Shown piece by piece: positions 1 through 7,513 of a stretch of 64,000 bases of DNA. Every line of letters starts with the position of its first letter. Positions within the stretch are counted from its first letter, which is position 1. The position numbers were made by a program, and so were the translations under genes. The notes under the pieces were generated by a model that saw only the letters and a program-made list of their open reading frames with translations, was not told the DNA's origin and searched no databases. The stretch is from assembly GCA_024277205.1 (NCBI GenBank), contig JAJRVP010000005.1, positions 1-64,000 of the forward strand, given 5' to 3'. This DNA is from an archaeon. GTDB lineage: Archaea > Nanobdellota > Nanobdellia > CSSed11-243R1.

Positions 1-265
1 TGTAGTTTAAAGAATATGAATCAACTACATCTCCTTCAGTGTCTATTACAACAAGTTCTAATTGAGATGGAGATATTGCATTATTTTCATTATTGACATA
101 AATATATCCAAAAACAAGAAATTCTTCGCCTTCATCAACAAGAATTGTGTCAAAGTCATTGTGTTGTGGAAAAACATCCATTTTTATGTTATAATCAAGT
201 GCATGTGCAACACCAATAATTAATAAAAACATTAAGACTGACAATATAATTTTACTACTTTTCAA
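1..265 (-). CDS. Secreted or membrane-anchored protein, 3' end outside window
   Basis: The reading frame opens with TTG at 263-265 and stays open for 88 codons to the window edge, so the C-terminus is missing. I chose TTG because GGGGTGA lies 4 nt upstream and the in-frame upstream region has no better start; the nearby ATG (269-271) is followed at once by a stop. Residues 1-6 are basic, residues 7-19 hydrophobic, and an AHA-type signal peptidase site falls near residue 21, so this looks like an exported protein. The visible mature part (DYNIKMDVFPQHNDFD...) resembles an Ig-like beta-sandwich region, but that is a guess. Another TTG start with a strong SD is seen at 49170, so TTG use is plausible in this genome. 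Function unknown. Confidence 0.6.
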   Translation of the reverse strand, partial: MKSSKIILSVLMFLLIIGVAHALDYNIKMDVFPQHNDFDTILVDEGEEFLVFGYIYVNNENNAISPSQLELVVIDTEGDVVDSYSLNY

Positions 266-330
266 TTACATCACCCCTAAACAAATCCTAGGTTTTTGAG
301 CTTTATAAATATTACTCTCTAGAATTGGAA

Positions 331-533
331 TGGGGCGATAGGGACTTTCCCAACCTTTTCTTTTGGTCGAGCTTTTCTTTTTAAGAAAAGGTCGTTTTGA
401 ACCCTAATCAGCGGGTCTCTTCAGACCCATTGTTCTTCATTGCCGCAATGGGCTCAGCGCTCCACAACTGAGTTCTGGAGCCCGCCGTTTTTGGCAGTAG
501 TTTTCCACTTCTACCAAGTTAAACTATCGCCCC
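331..533 (-). tRNA. tRNA-Trp (CCA) with three introns
   Basis: Acceptor strands GGGGCGA (533-527) and TCGCCCC (338-332) pair, discriminator A at 331, no encoded CCA. The D-stem is GTTT/GAAC, the anticodon stem GCGGG/CCCGC encloses loop CTCCAGA (anticodon CCA, Trp), and the T-stem is TAGGG/CCCTA. Removing 51 nt in the T-loop (346-396), 58 nt at canonical 37/38 (417-474) and 21 nt in the 3' D-stem strand (488-508) gives a normal 73-nt tRNA. An intron in tRNA-Trp at 37/38 is common in archaea; the other two positions are non-canonical. Boundaries are uncertain by 1-2 nt because I did not fold the bulge-helix-bulge motifs. The T-loop insert is nearly identical to that of the tRNA-Arg at 1272-1486. 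Confidence 0.88.
346..396 (-). repeat. T-loop intron of tRNA-Trp, member of dispersed hairpin family
   Basis: This 51-nt insert splits the T-loop after TTCAA. On the minus strand an outer helix CGACCTTTTC/GAAAAGGTTG encloses an inner part reading CTTTTCTTAAAAAGAAAAG then CTCGACCAAAAG. It differs from 1287-1337 at one base only. The inner part matches the hairpin-plus-tail pattern of repeats at 37612, 45710, 45743, 47448 and 62188. Confidence 0.85.
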
Positions 534-573
534 ACTCTTTAAAAAAATAGAAATTAAACTTATAAAGTTTTCA

Positions 574-1224
574 TTATTCGTATTCCCTAAAAACTTCTGC
601 AAAAAGCCTTGCTGAAAACAAGAATGGATAAAACATTATTCCTCCAAATAAAAATCCTAAAAATGGAACAAACAAAAGTAATGCAAATAACAAATATACT
701 CCAAGTGAAATTGCATATGCTTTTAAATATGGTATCAATGCTCTTCTAATTCTTGGCAAAATTTCACTTAAACTTATTGCATATCTAATATCTTCGCTTG
801 CAGAATAAAGTATTATTGCCATTGGAAGCAAGAATATTGCAACTAAGAACATAATTGCACTTAAAATTGAAAGAGAAACACCCAATGTATTAAGAGTGGG
901 TGTACTTCCTGATGCTATTGTTGCTAAAGGATTTCCTAATAGGGTTGAAGATGCTACGCTTAATACGAGGGGTGGCAATAGGTATACTAATCCAATTATT
1001 ATGACAAAAAAACCGTGTTTTAGAAATATTTTCCAATTTTCAAGAGTAAACCAATGTGGGAGTTTATTGCTTTGTTGAAGGGTTTCTCTTATTGTTTCAA
1101 CCATATACCCAAAAATAAAGATAATGGGAAATAGAAGAAACCAAAAAACGCCTAGTATAAAGCCCATTAAGAAATTTTTAATATCAAGTATGGGATATTT
1201 TAATGCTTCAATATAATCTACCAT
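574..1224 (-). CDS. DUF4013-like multi-pass membrane protein
   Basis: A 216-residue integral membrane protein that I assign to the DUF4013 family from its pattern: an N-terminal helix, then GYMVETIRETLQQSNKLPHW followed by a segment FTLENWKIFLKHGFFVIIIG and a YLLPPL motif, which is how these proteins usually read (family function unknown). About five hydrophobic segments are visible, near residues 18-40, 70-90, 110-140, 165-190 and 190-205. The ATG is preceded by GGTGAGGTA, a good SD, which decides the start. It sits between two intron-rich tRNA genes on the same strand and so may share a transcript with them. Nothing in the sequence points to a substrate. Confidence 0.65.
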   Translation of the reverse strand: MVDYIEALKYPILDIKNFLMGFILGVFWFLLFPIIFIFGYMVETIRETLQQSNKLPHWFTLENWKIFLKHGFFVIIIGLVYLLPPLVLSVASSTLLGNPLATIASGSTPTLNTLGVSLSILSAIMFLVAIFLLPMAIILYSASEDIRYAISLSEILPRIRRALIPYLKAYAISLGVYLLFALLLFVPFLGFLFGGIMFYPFLFSARLFAEVFREYE

Positions 1225-1271
1225 TACCTCACCTTTATTTTCAATGTAACCAAAAGTTAAATATGTTATGA

Positions 1272-1486
1272 TGGCCCCGACGGGAATTTCCCAACCTTTT
1301 CTTTTGCTCGAGCTTTTCTTTTTAAGAAAAGGTCGTTTTGAACCCGCGACCTACTGCTTACACCCTTTTCCGCTTCGCGCAAAAGCGCGTCCGGAAAAAG
1401 TAGAAGGCAGTCGCTCTATCCAAATAGCTCCCTACCTTCTTGGCAACCTACCTTCTTACTAAGAAGGTGGACTGAGCTACGGGGCC
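1272..1486 (-). tRNA. tRNA-Arg (TCT) with three introns
   Basis: Acceptor strands GGCCCCG (1486-1480) and CGGGGCC pair, discriminator A at 1272, no encoded CCA. The D-stem GCTC/GAGC, anticodon stem ACTGC/GCAGT with loop CTTCTAA (anticodon TCT) and T-stem GCGGG/CCCGT are all present. Three inserts interrupt it: 48 nt in the D-loop (1423-1470, between AGT and TGGATA), 42 nt at canonical 37/38 (1359-1400) and 51 nt in the T-loop (1287-1337). Removing them leaves a normal 74-nt tRNA. The D-loop insert contains the hairpin ACCTTCTT-AGT-AAGAAGGT. Boundaries are by eye, uncertain by 1-2 nt. D-loop and T-loop introns are non-canonical and need a splicing endonuclease with relaxed specificity. Confidence 0.88.
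1287..1337 (-). repeat. T-loop intron of tRNA-Arg, near-identical to tRNA-Trp copy
   Basis: 51 nt inserted after TTCAA of the T-loop. It is identical to 346-396 except for one base (GCTCG versus GGTCG on the + strand). Flanking exon sequences differ between the two tRNAs, so the identity ends at the intron borders, as expected for an element that moved. Confidence 0.85.
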
Positions 1487-1521
1487 ATAATATCTTACAG
1501 AAATCTCATTTAAAAAACTTT

Positions 1522-1761
1522 TTAAGCCAATTCCCAGTACATTCTTTCCAGCTCTTTAGATCGCTCAATTTCATGGGCATATCTGTTTCTCATATAAGAG
1601 TACCACTTTCTTTTTAAAGCAGTTAATACTCCTGTTTTACTAACAAGTTTTTCTAGTTGAGACTCAATCATTTCTAATCTTTTACTTAAATCTTTTATTC
1701 TATTCTTTTCATTTTCATATTTTGCTAGAAAATAGGGATTTGTTAAAAAAGGACCATTCAT
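1522..1761 (-). CDS. Small helical protein of unknown function
   Basis: A 79-residue, highly charged protein. Residues 10-50 (YENEKNRIKDLSKRLEMIES...) look like a coiled coil, followed by a basic stretch ALKRKWYSYMRNRYAHE. I start it at the ATG of MNGPFLT because a TATA-like TTTAAAAAT lies about 25-30 nt upstream, which suits a leaderless transcript; an in-frame ATG six codons earlier (1779) sits inside that promoter element. I do not recognise the family. The gene stands alone between tRNA-Arg and the divergent leuS region. Confidence 0.6.
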   Translation of the reverse strand: MNGPFLTNPYFLAKYENEKNRIKDLSKRLEMIESQLEKLVSKTGVLTALKRKWYSYMRNRYAHEIERSKELERMYWELA

Positions 1762-1843
1762 AAATATGTATTGCAACATTTTATTTTTAAACTTTATGGT
1801 AGTAATCTTTATAAAGAGATTTGATGTGTTTTGTTTGGTTAAA

Positions 1844-1921
1844 ATGGGTGTAATTGATAGGTTTGGGGCATATATTGTAACTGTGCTTTTGCTAATCTGC
1901 TTGCTAATTCTCTTAGCCTAA
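1844..1921 (+). CDS. Possible 25-residue single-helix membrane peptide
   Basis: ATG at 1844 opens a 25-codon frame encoding MGVIDRFGAYI then an uninterrupted hydrophobic run TVLLLICLLILLA to a TAA at 1919. A TATA-like CTTTATAAAG (about 1807-1816) lies about 30 nt upstream of the ATG. The composition, one complete membrane helix after a short polar head, argues against chance in this AT-rich spacer, but the frame is too short to be certain. Function unknown. Confidence 0.4.
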   Translation: MGVIDRFGAYIVTVLLLICLLILLA

Positions 1922-1930
1922 CCGAAAGTG

Positions 1931-1936
1931 TTTAAA
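1931..1936 (+). promoter_or_regulatory. TATA box of leuS
   Basis: TTTAAA centred about 26 nt before the leuS ATG, with no SD between them. This spacing is that of a leaderless archaeal mRNA, so transcription probably starts at or next to the initiation codon. Confidence 0.5.
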
Positions 1937-1959
1937 TCTTGATAATTTTATTTTAATGT

Positions 1960-4806
1960 ATGGTAAATTTTCAAAAAATTGAGGCTGTGTGGCAAGATAA
2001 ATGGGAAAAGGCAGGTATTTTTGAAGCAGACCCTGATAAGAGAATAAAATATTTTGCTACTGTGCCTTATCCATATACTTCTGGCCCATTTCACATAGGA
2101 CATGGAAGGACATATACTATTGCAGATGTATTTGTAAGATACCACAGAATGAAGGGAGAAAATGTTCTCTGGCCAATGGCATTTCATGTAACTGGCACAC
2201 CAGTATTAGCAATTTCTAAAAGAATAAAAAATGGAGAAAAGGAGTTTATAAAACAATTTGAAAATTATGTAATGCTTCATGAAAAAGACGAAAATAAAGT
2301 TAAAGAAATTGTAAGGGGTTTTGTTGAACCTGAAAATGTAATGAAATATTTTGCTTTGACTTTTAAAAAAGATTTTAAATCAATTGGCTGCTCAATTGAT
2401 TGGAGAAGGGAATTCACAACAAATGATTCTGAATACAATAAATTCATAGAATGGCAATTTGAGAAGCTTAAGGAGTTAGGATTTCTTACAAAGGGAAACT
2501 ACCCTATATTATATTGTCCAAATTGTAAAAATGCGGTTGGTGAGGATGATATAAAAAGTGGGGATCAAATAAAAGCTGAGGTTGGAGAATGGCAGCTTTG
2601 GAAATTTCCATTTGAAGATAAATTTATTGTTTGTGCAACTCTTCGTCCAGAAACAATCTATGGGGTTACAAATATATGGATAAATCCAGATGGTGCTTAT
2701 GTTGAAGCAAAAGTTGAGAATGAGATTTGGATAATAAGTAAGGAAGCTGCTGAAAAATTAAAATTCCAAGGAAGAAAGGTTGAAATTTTAAGAGAATTTT
2801 TAGGAAAAGAATTAATTGGAAAAAATGCAAAAAGCCCAATAGATGAAAAGGAAATCCCTATTTACGAAGGAAAATTTGTAGATTCAAAAAGTGGAAGTGG
2901 GGTTGTTTTTTCTGTTCCTGCGCACGCCCCATATGATTGGATTGCTTTGCAAGATTTAAAAAAGAAAGGAAAAGCAAGTGATGTTAAACCAATTTCAATA
3001 ATAAAAATTCGAGGTTATTCTGAATTTCCTGCAAAAGATGCTTGTGAAAAATTTGGAATTAAGAGTCAGGAAGAAAAAGATAAACTTGAAAAGGCAACTG
3101 AAGAAATATACAAAGCAGAATTTTATTCTGGTATATTAAAAGAAAATTGTGGTGAATTCTCAGGAAATAAAATTGCTAATGTTAAGGATAAAGTTATTGA
3201 AAAATTCAGAAAAGAGAAAAAACTTGACTTTATGTATGATGTGTTTGCAATTGAAAAACCAGTGTATTGCAGGTGTGGAACAGAAATTGTTGTTTCAATG
3301 TTAAAAGATCAGTGGTTTATTGATTATAGCAATGAAAAATGGAAAAAATTAGCAAGAAGTTGCTTGAAAGAAATGGAAATTATTCCTGAAATATATAGGA
3401 AACTTTTTGAGGATACGATTGAGTGGGTTCATCAAAGACCTGCTGCTAGAAAAAGAGGGCTTGGCACAAAACTTCCATTTGATAAAAATTGGATAATTGA
3501 AAGTCTTTCTGATTCAACAATTTACATGGCATTTTATACTGTAATCCACCATATAAAGAAAAATAATATTTATGCTGAAAAATTATCAACTGAATTTTGG
3601 GATTACATATTCCTTGGAAAAGGAAATGTTAATGAAGTTATTGAATCTACTGGGATAAAAAAAGAAATTTTAGAAGAAATGCGCAATGAATTTGAATATT
3701 GGTATCCTATTGATTTAAGGCATACTGCAATTGCACATATAACAAACCACCTAACTTTCTATATATTCAATCATGCAGCAATATTTCCAAAAAACAAATG
3801 GCCAAAAAGAATAACTTTAAACGAATTGCTTATACGCGAAGGTAAAAAGATGTCAAAAAGCCTTGGAAATGTTATTCCATTGGCAGAGGTTCCAAAAAAA
3901 TATGGGGCTGATTTGTTTAGATTCTACATGGCATATGGTGCTGATTTATCATCTATAATGGACTTTAGGGAATCAGAGGTTTTAGCTCTAAAAAATAAAC
4001 TTCTGCAATTCTATAACCTTATTGTTAGTGAAAAAAAATCAAAGTATGCAATAGACAATTCTGTGAAATGGCTTTTGTCAAGGTTTAATAAAAATATAAA
4101 AATAGCAACAGAATTCCTTGAGAAATATTCTCCAAGACAATATGTCCAAACTGCGTTTTTTAACATAATGAATGACATTACATATTTTAAAAGACGTTCA
4201 AAAAATACAGGTGTATTATTAGAAAAAATTTTCCCAGCATGGCTTAAATTACTTTCTCCAGTTATACCTCATCTTTGTGAAGAACTTTGGAAAGAGATTG
4301 GTAACAAAGATTTTGTTTCAATAGAAAAATGGCCAGTATATAACAAAAATGAAATTAATGACGAAGTTGAAGCTGGTGAAGAAATAATAAAAAACCTTGT
4401 TGGGGACATAAATAAAATAATAAAACTTGTTGGAAAAGAGCCAAAGAAAATAAAACTTTTTGTTTCAGAAGGATGGAAATATTTAGTTTTTGAAAATGTT
4501 AAAAAAGAATTGGAAAAAGGAAATGTGAATTTCAAAGCAATAATGAAAAATTTAATGGAAATTGATGAGCTTAAAAAACATGGAAAAGAACTAAGTGCTC
4601 TTCTTCAAAAAATATTAAAGAATACGAGCAAAATCCCAGAAGTATTAATTGGGAAAGAAAAAGAATTTGAAATAATAACTGAGGCAAAAGAGTTTTTAGA
4701 AAAAGAATTTGGATGTAATCTTGAGATTAAACCTGCTGAGAGGAGTAAAGAAGCAAAAGCAAAGCAGGCTTTGCCAAATAAACCTGCAATTTTGGTGGAA
4801 ACATGA
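1960..4806 (+). CDS. leuS: Leucyl-tRNA synthetase, archaeal type
   Basis: Charges tRNA-Leu with leucine in the cytoplasm. 948 residues, normal for archaeal LeuRS. The class I signature HIGH is at residues 45-48 in the typical PYTSGPFHIGHGRTYT context and KMSKS at 630-634. Between them lies the CP1 editing insertion (about 180-480; GTPVLAISKRIKNG begins the split) with a zinc-type CPNC motif near 190 and a CRCG pair near 440. The C-terminal third carries the anticodon-binding helical domain (about 700-830) and the archaeal C-terminal extension. A TATA box 24-29 nt upstream and no SD suggest a leaderless start at this ATG. The gene overlaps dcd by 4 nt (ATGA), so the two are translationally coupled. 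Confidence 0.97.
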   Translation: MVNFQKIEAVWQDKWEKAGIFEADPDKRIKYFATVPYPYTSGPFHIGHGRTYTIADVFVRYHRMKGENVLWPMAFHVTGTPVLAISKRIKNGEKEFIKQFENYVMLHEKDENKVKEIVRGFVEPENVMKYFALTFKKDFKSIGCSIDWRREFTTNDSEYNKFIEWQFEKLKELGFLTKGNYPILYCPNCKNAVGEDDIKSGDQIKAEVGEWQLWKFPFEDKFIVCATLRPETIYGVTNIWINPDGAYVEAKVENEIWIISKEAAEKLKFQGRKVEILREFLGKELIGKNAKSPIDEKEIPIYEGKFVDSKSGSGVVFSVPAHAPYDWIALQDLKKKGKASDVKPISIIKIRGYSEFPAKDACEKFGIKSQEEKDKLEKATEEIYKAEFYSGILKENCGEFSGNKIANVKDKVIEKFRKEKKLDFMYDVFAIEKPVYCRCGTEIVVSMLKDQWFIDYSNEKWKKLARSCLKEMEIIPEIYRKLFEDTIEWVHQRPAARKRGLGTKLPFDKNWIIESLSDSTIYMAFYTVIHHIKKNNIYAEKLSTEFWDYIFLGKGNVNEVIESTGIKKEILEEMRNEFEYWYPIDLRHTAIAHITNHLTFYIFNHAAIFPKNKWPKRITLNELLIREGKKMSKSLGNVIPLAEVPKKYGADLFRFYMAYGADLSSIMDFRESEVLALKNKLLQFYNLIVSEKKSKYAIDNSVKWLLSRFNKNIKIATEFLEKYSPRQYVQTAFFNIMNDITYFKRRSKNTGVLLEKIFPAWLKLLSPVIPHLCEELWKEIGNKDFVSIEKWPVYNKNEINDEVEAGEEIIKNLVGDINKIIKLVGKEPKKIKLFVSEGWKYLVFENVKKELEKGNVNFKAIMKNLMEIDELKKHGKELSALLQKILKNTSKIPEVLIGKEKEFEIITEAKEFLEKEFGCNLEIKPAERSKEAKAKQALPNKPAILVET

Positions 4807-5303
4807 TACTAACAAAAAATGAGATATTAAAGGCAATTGAAAAAAAAGAATTAGTTATAAAACCACTTAATAAAAATCAGATTGGTGCTGGCTCAATTGA
4901 TTTGACTCTTGACAACCAATTTAGAATTTTCAAAAAAGATAGTCTTATCAAAATAAGTGAAAATGTTGATTATAAAAAATATACAAAGCTCATTAAAGCA
5001 AAGAAAATTGTTTTGCAACCCCGGGAGATGGCTCTTGGAATAACAAAAGAAAAATTAAAACTTCCCCCAACTTTGTGTGGTTGGCTCCAAGGTAGAAGCA
5101 GGTTTGCAAGGTTGGGTCTTGTTGTTCATGTAACTGCAAGTTTTGTGCAACCTGGCTCTGAAAATAAACAAGTGCTTGAAATGATTAATCTCGGAAAAAA
5201 TCCGATTGAAATCCATGCTGGCGACAGAATTTGTCAATTAATACTTGAACGAACAGAAGGAAAAGCAAAATTTAAGGGTAAATTTGTTAATCAAAATCTT
5301 TAG
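4803..5303 (+). CDS. dcd: dCTP deaminase (possibly bifunctional with dUTPase activity)
   Basis: Deaminates dCTP to dUTP in thymidylate supply; some archaeal members also hydrolyse dUTP to dUMP. 166 residues of the trimeric dUTPase/dCTP deaminase fold. The family signature GRSRFARLGLVVHVTA is at about 98-113, followed by the FVQPGSENKQVLEM strand whose Glu corresponds to the catalytic Glu of dCTP deaminases, then the HAGDRICQLI strand. Whether dUMP or dUTP is released cannot be read from the sequence. The start overlaps the leuS stop (ATGA) and alaS follows after 8 nt, so leuS-dcd-alaS form one operon. Confidence 0.9.
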   Translation: MILTKNEILKAIEKKELVIKPLNKNQIGAGSIDLTLDNQFRIFKKDSLIKISENVDYKKYTKLIKAKKIVLQPREMALGITKEKLKLPPTLCGWLQGRSRFARLGLVVHVTASFVQPGSENKQVLEMINLGKNPIEIHAGDRICQLILERTEGKAKFKGKFVNQNL

Positions 5304-5311
5304 GTGTAAAG

Positions 5312-7051
5312 ATGAATAGCAAGGAACTAAAAAAGAAGTATATTGAATTTTTCAAAAAGAAAGGGCATGTGGAAATAAAAACATCCTCTCTTATTCCTGA
5401 GAATGACCCCACTGTTCTTTTTACAACAGCAGGCATGCATCCTCTTGTGCCTTTTCTTTTAGGGCAACCACATCCTGCTGGCAGAAGATTGGTAAGTGTG
5501 CAAAAATGTTTGAGAACAGGAGACATAGATGATGTTGGGGATGCAACCCATAATACTTTTTTTGAAATGCTTGGAAATTGGTCATTGGGAGATTATTGGA
5601 AAAAAGAAACAATTGAATGGTGCTATGAATTTTTGATAAAAGAATTAAAAATCAATCCAAACAAATTACATGTGAGTGTTTTTGCTGGAGATGAATTAAT
5701 ACCAAAAGATAGCGAATCTGCTGAAATTTGGATATCTCTAGGAATACCAAAAGAAAGAATTCATTTCTTGCCAAGAGAAGATAATTGGTGGGGTCCTGCT
5801 GGAGAAACAGGTCCATGTGGTCCTGATACTGAGATGTTTATTGATACTGGAAAAGAAAAATGTTCCCCAAATTGTAAACCAGGGTGTAATTGTGGAAAAT
5901 ATTTTGAAGTTTGGAATGCTGTTTTTATGGAATATAACAAAACAAAAGGTGGAAATTTCGAACCATTAAAACAAAAAAATGTTGACACTGGGATGGGTGT
6001 TGAAAGAACAACTGCTGTTCTAAACAATTGTAAAAGTGTTTATGAAACAGACTTATTCAAACCAATAATAGATAAAATAAAAGAACTTTCTAAAAAAGAG
6101 GATACAAAAGCAGAAAGAATAATTGCTGACCATCTTCGTGCTGCAACATTTGTGCTTGCTGAAAAAATTGTTCCTTCAAATATTGAAAGGGGATACATTT
6201 TGCGAAGATTAATACGAAGAGCAATAAGATTTGGAAGAATTCTTGAAATGGAAAAAGGATTTACAAAAGAAATTGTAGAAGTTGTTATTGACAACTACAA
6301 AGATGAATATCCAGAACTTGAAAAAAATAAAGATTTCATATTTGAAGAGTTGGAAAAAGAAGAAGAAAGATTTATGAAAACACTTGAAGCTGGATTAAAA
6401 GTTTTTAATAAACTTGCGAAAGAGGGAGATATTTCTGGTGAAAAAGCATTCCTTTTATTCCAATCTTATGGCTTCCCATTAGAAATGACGGTTGAGCTTG
6501 CAAAAGAGAGAGAATTAAAAGTTGATGTTGATGGATTTCATAAAGCATACAAAAAGCACCAGGAGATATCCAGAGTTGGTGCTGAAAAAGAATTTAAAGG
6601 TGGACTAGCAGATAGCTCATACGAAACAACAAAACTTCACACTGCAACACATTTGCTTGCTGAAGCATTAAGAAGAGTTCTTAAAAGAGATATTGTTCAA
6701 AAGGGTTCTAACATAACACCTGAAAGATTAAGGTTTGATTTTAACTTTGATAGAAAATTAACAGATGAAGAAATCAAAAAAATTGAAGATTTAGTTAATG
6801 AAAAAATAAAAGAGGGGCTTCCCGTCATTAAAAAAGAAATGACACTTGAAGAAGCTAAGAAGATTGGAGCACAAGGTGTTTTTGAAGGAAAATATGGTGA
6901 AAAGGTTTTTGTTTATTTTATTAATGATTTTTCAAAAGAAATTTGTGGTGGGCCCCATGTTAAAAATACAAAAGAGCTTGGAGAATTTAAAATAGTCAAA
7001 CAAAAATCTATTGCTGCTGGAGTAAGAAGAATAAAAGCAATTGTTAAATAG
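5312..7051 (+). CDS. alaS: Alanyl-tRNA synthetase, short form lacking the C-terminal domain
   Basis: Charges tRNA-Ala and edits Ser/Gly mischarging. 579 residues: catalytic domain with class II motifs (FTTAGMHPLVPFL, DNWWGPAGETGPCGPDTE, NVDTGMGVERT), helical tRNA-recognition domain, then the editing domain with HTATH at 443-447 and Cys545/His549 (CGGPH). It stops right after the editing domain, at AAGVRRIKAIV, so the C-terminal DHHA1/C-Ala domain found in the roughly 900-residue archaeal and 870-residue bacterial enzymes is absent. From memory, the catalytic domain reads like short AlaRS of CPR bacteria rather than the archaeal type, which suggests lateral transfer. SD-like GGTGTAAAG precedes the ATG. 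Third gene of the leuS-dcd-alaS operon. Confidence 0.93.
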   Translation: MNSKELKKKYIEFFKKKGHVEIKTSSLIPENDPTVLFTTAGMHPLVPFLLGQPHPAGRRLVSVQKCLRTGDIDDVGDATHNTFFEMLGNWSLGDYWKKETIEWCYEFLIKELKINPNKLHVSVFAGDELIPKDSESAEIWISLGIPKERIHFLPREDNWWGPAGETGPCGPDTEMFIDTGKEKCSPNCKPGCNCGKYFEVWNAVFMEYNKTKGGNFEPLKQKNVDTGMGVERTTAVLNNCKSVYETDLFKPIIDKIKELSKKEDTKAERIIADHLRAATFVLAEKIVPSNIERGYILRRLIRRAIRFGRILEMEKGFTKEIVEVVIDNYKDEYPELEKNKDFIFEELEKEEERFMKTLEAGLKVFNKLAKEGDISGEKAFLLFQSYGFPLEMTVELAKERELKVDVDGFHKAYKKHQEISRVGAEKEFKGGLADSSYETTKLHTATHLLAEALRRVLKRDIVQKGSNITPERLRFDFNFDRKLTDEEIKKIEDLVNEKIKEGLPVIKKEMTLEEAKKIGAQGVFEGKYGEKVFVYFINDFSKEICGGPHVKNTKELGEFKIVKQKSIAAGVRRIKAIVK

Positions 7052-7072
7052 AAATAATTACTTCTTCTTTTT

Positions 7073-7477
7073 ATGAGATTAACAGTTAAAGCAATTGTTA
7101 TTATTATTCTTGCCATAATTGTAGCTGCTGTTGCAATTATGTATGCTTTTGGTGTTTTTTCTCAAAGTGGAGAACAAGCAGGTTCATATTGGGAATTTAG
7201 TTTTAATATAACAAAAGGGACAACAGAAAGGGCTGGAGATCAACCTCCGACAGTTAGTAGTTGTAATAATGTTGGGGAAAAATGTTTTGGAAGTAATTCT
7301 AACTGTTGTGGGGATTTAGTTTGTAGGCCAGAATATGCTGGCGGAGATTTAAAATGCCTTCCTTGTGGAGATGGAGATTTGATTGCTGGAACAGGGGACT
7401 TTTGCGAAAGAAATGATGATTGTTGTTCTGGAAAAACCTGCCATAATGTAGGAAGTAATAACGCCTACTGTGCCTAG
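7073..7477 (+). CDS. Pilin-like protein with Cys-rich C-terminus
   Basis: 134 residues. A short basic head MRLTVKA leads into one long hydrophobic helix (about 8-28), which resembles a class III (prepilin-type) signal followed by the pilin helix. After a Ser/Thr-rich linker there is a Cys-rich module: GEKCFGSNSNCCGDLVC, then PCGDGDL and NDDCCSGKTC, a knottin-like spacing. The same architecture recurs in the 13-36 kb locus, and the helix plus following segment resemble the 66-residue protein at 24231-24431. It follows alaS by 21 nt. I infer an exported, disulfide-stabilised surface subunit; its partner machine is probably encoded at 31974-36325. Confidence 0.65.
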   Translation: MRLTVKAIVIIILAIIVAAVAIMYAFGVFSQSGEQAGSYWEFSFNITKGTTERAGDQPPTVSSCNNVGEKCFGSNSNCCGDLVCRPEYAGGDLKCLPCGDGDLIAGTGDFCERNDDCCSGKTCHNVGSNNAYCA

Positions 7478-7491
7478 CTAATTAAAATTAG
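7478..7491. terminator. Possible bidirectional terminator between convergent genes
   Basis: CTAATT-AA-AATTAG inverted repeat followed by an A/T-rich run in the 36-nt gap between the convergent ends of the pilin-like gene (+) and rpl12 (-). Short and unstable as a hairpin, so weak evidence. Confidence 0.25.
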
Positions 7492-7513
7492 AAAAAGGAA
7501 AAAATAAGTTTAC

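Noticed and set aside
417-474. Possible box C/D guide RNA in the tRNA-Trp intron
   Set aside because: Two CTGA (box D-like) and one ATGAAGA (box C-like) are present, as in haloarchaeal tRNA-Trp introns, but CCCATTG/CAATGGG pairs across them as a simple hairpin and there is no clear RTGATGA box. I see no support beyond chance.
1268-1462. A 64-codon plus-strand frame over tRNA-Arg
   Set aside because: It is the antisense reading of the tRNA and its introns.
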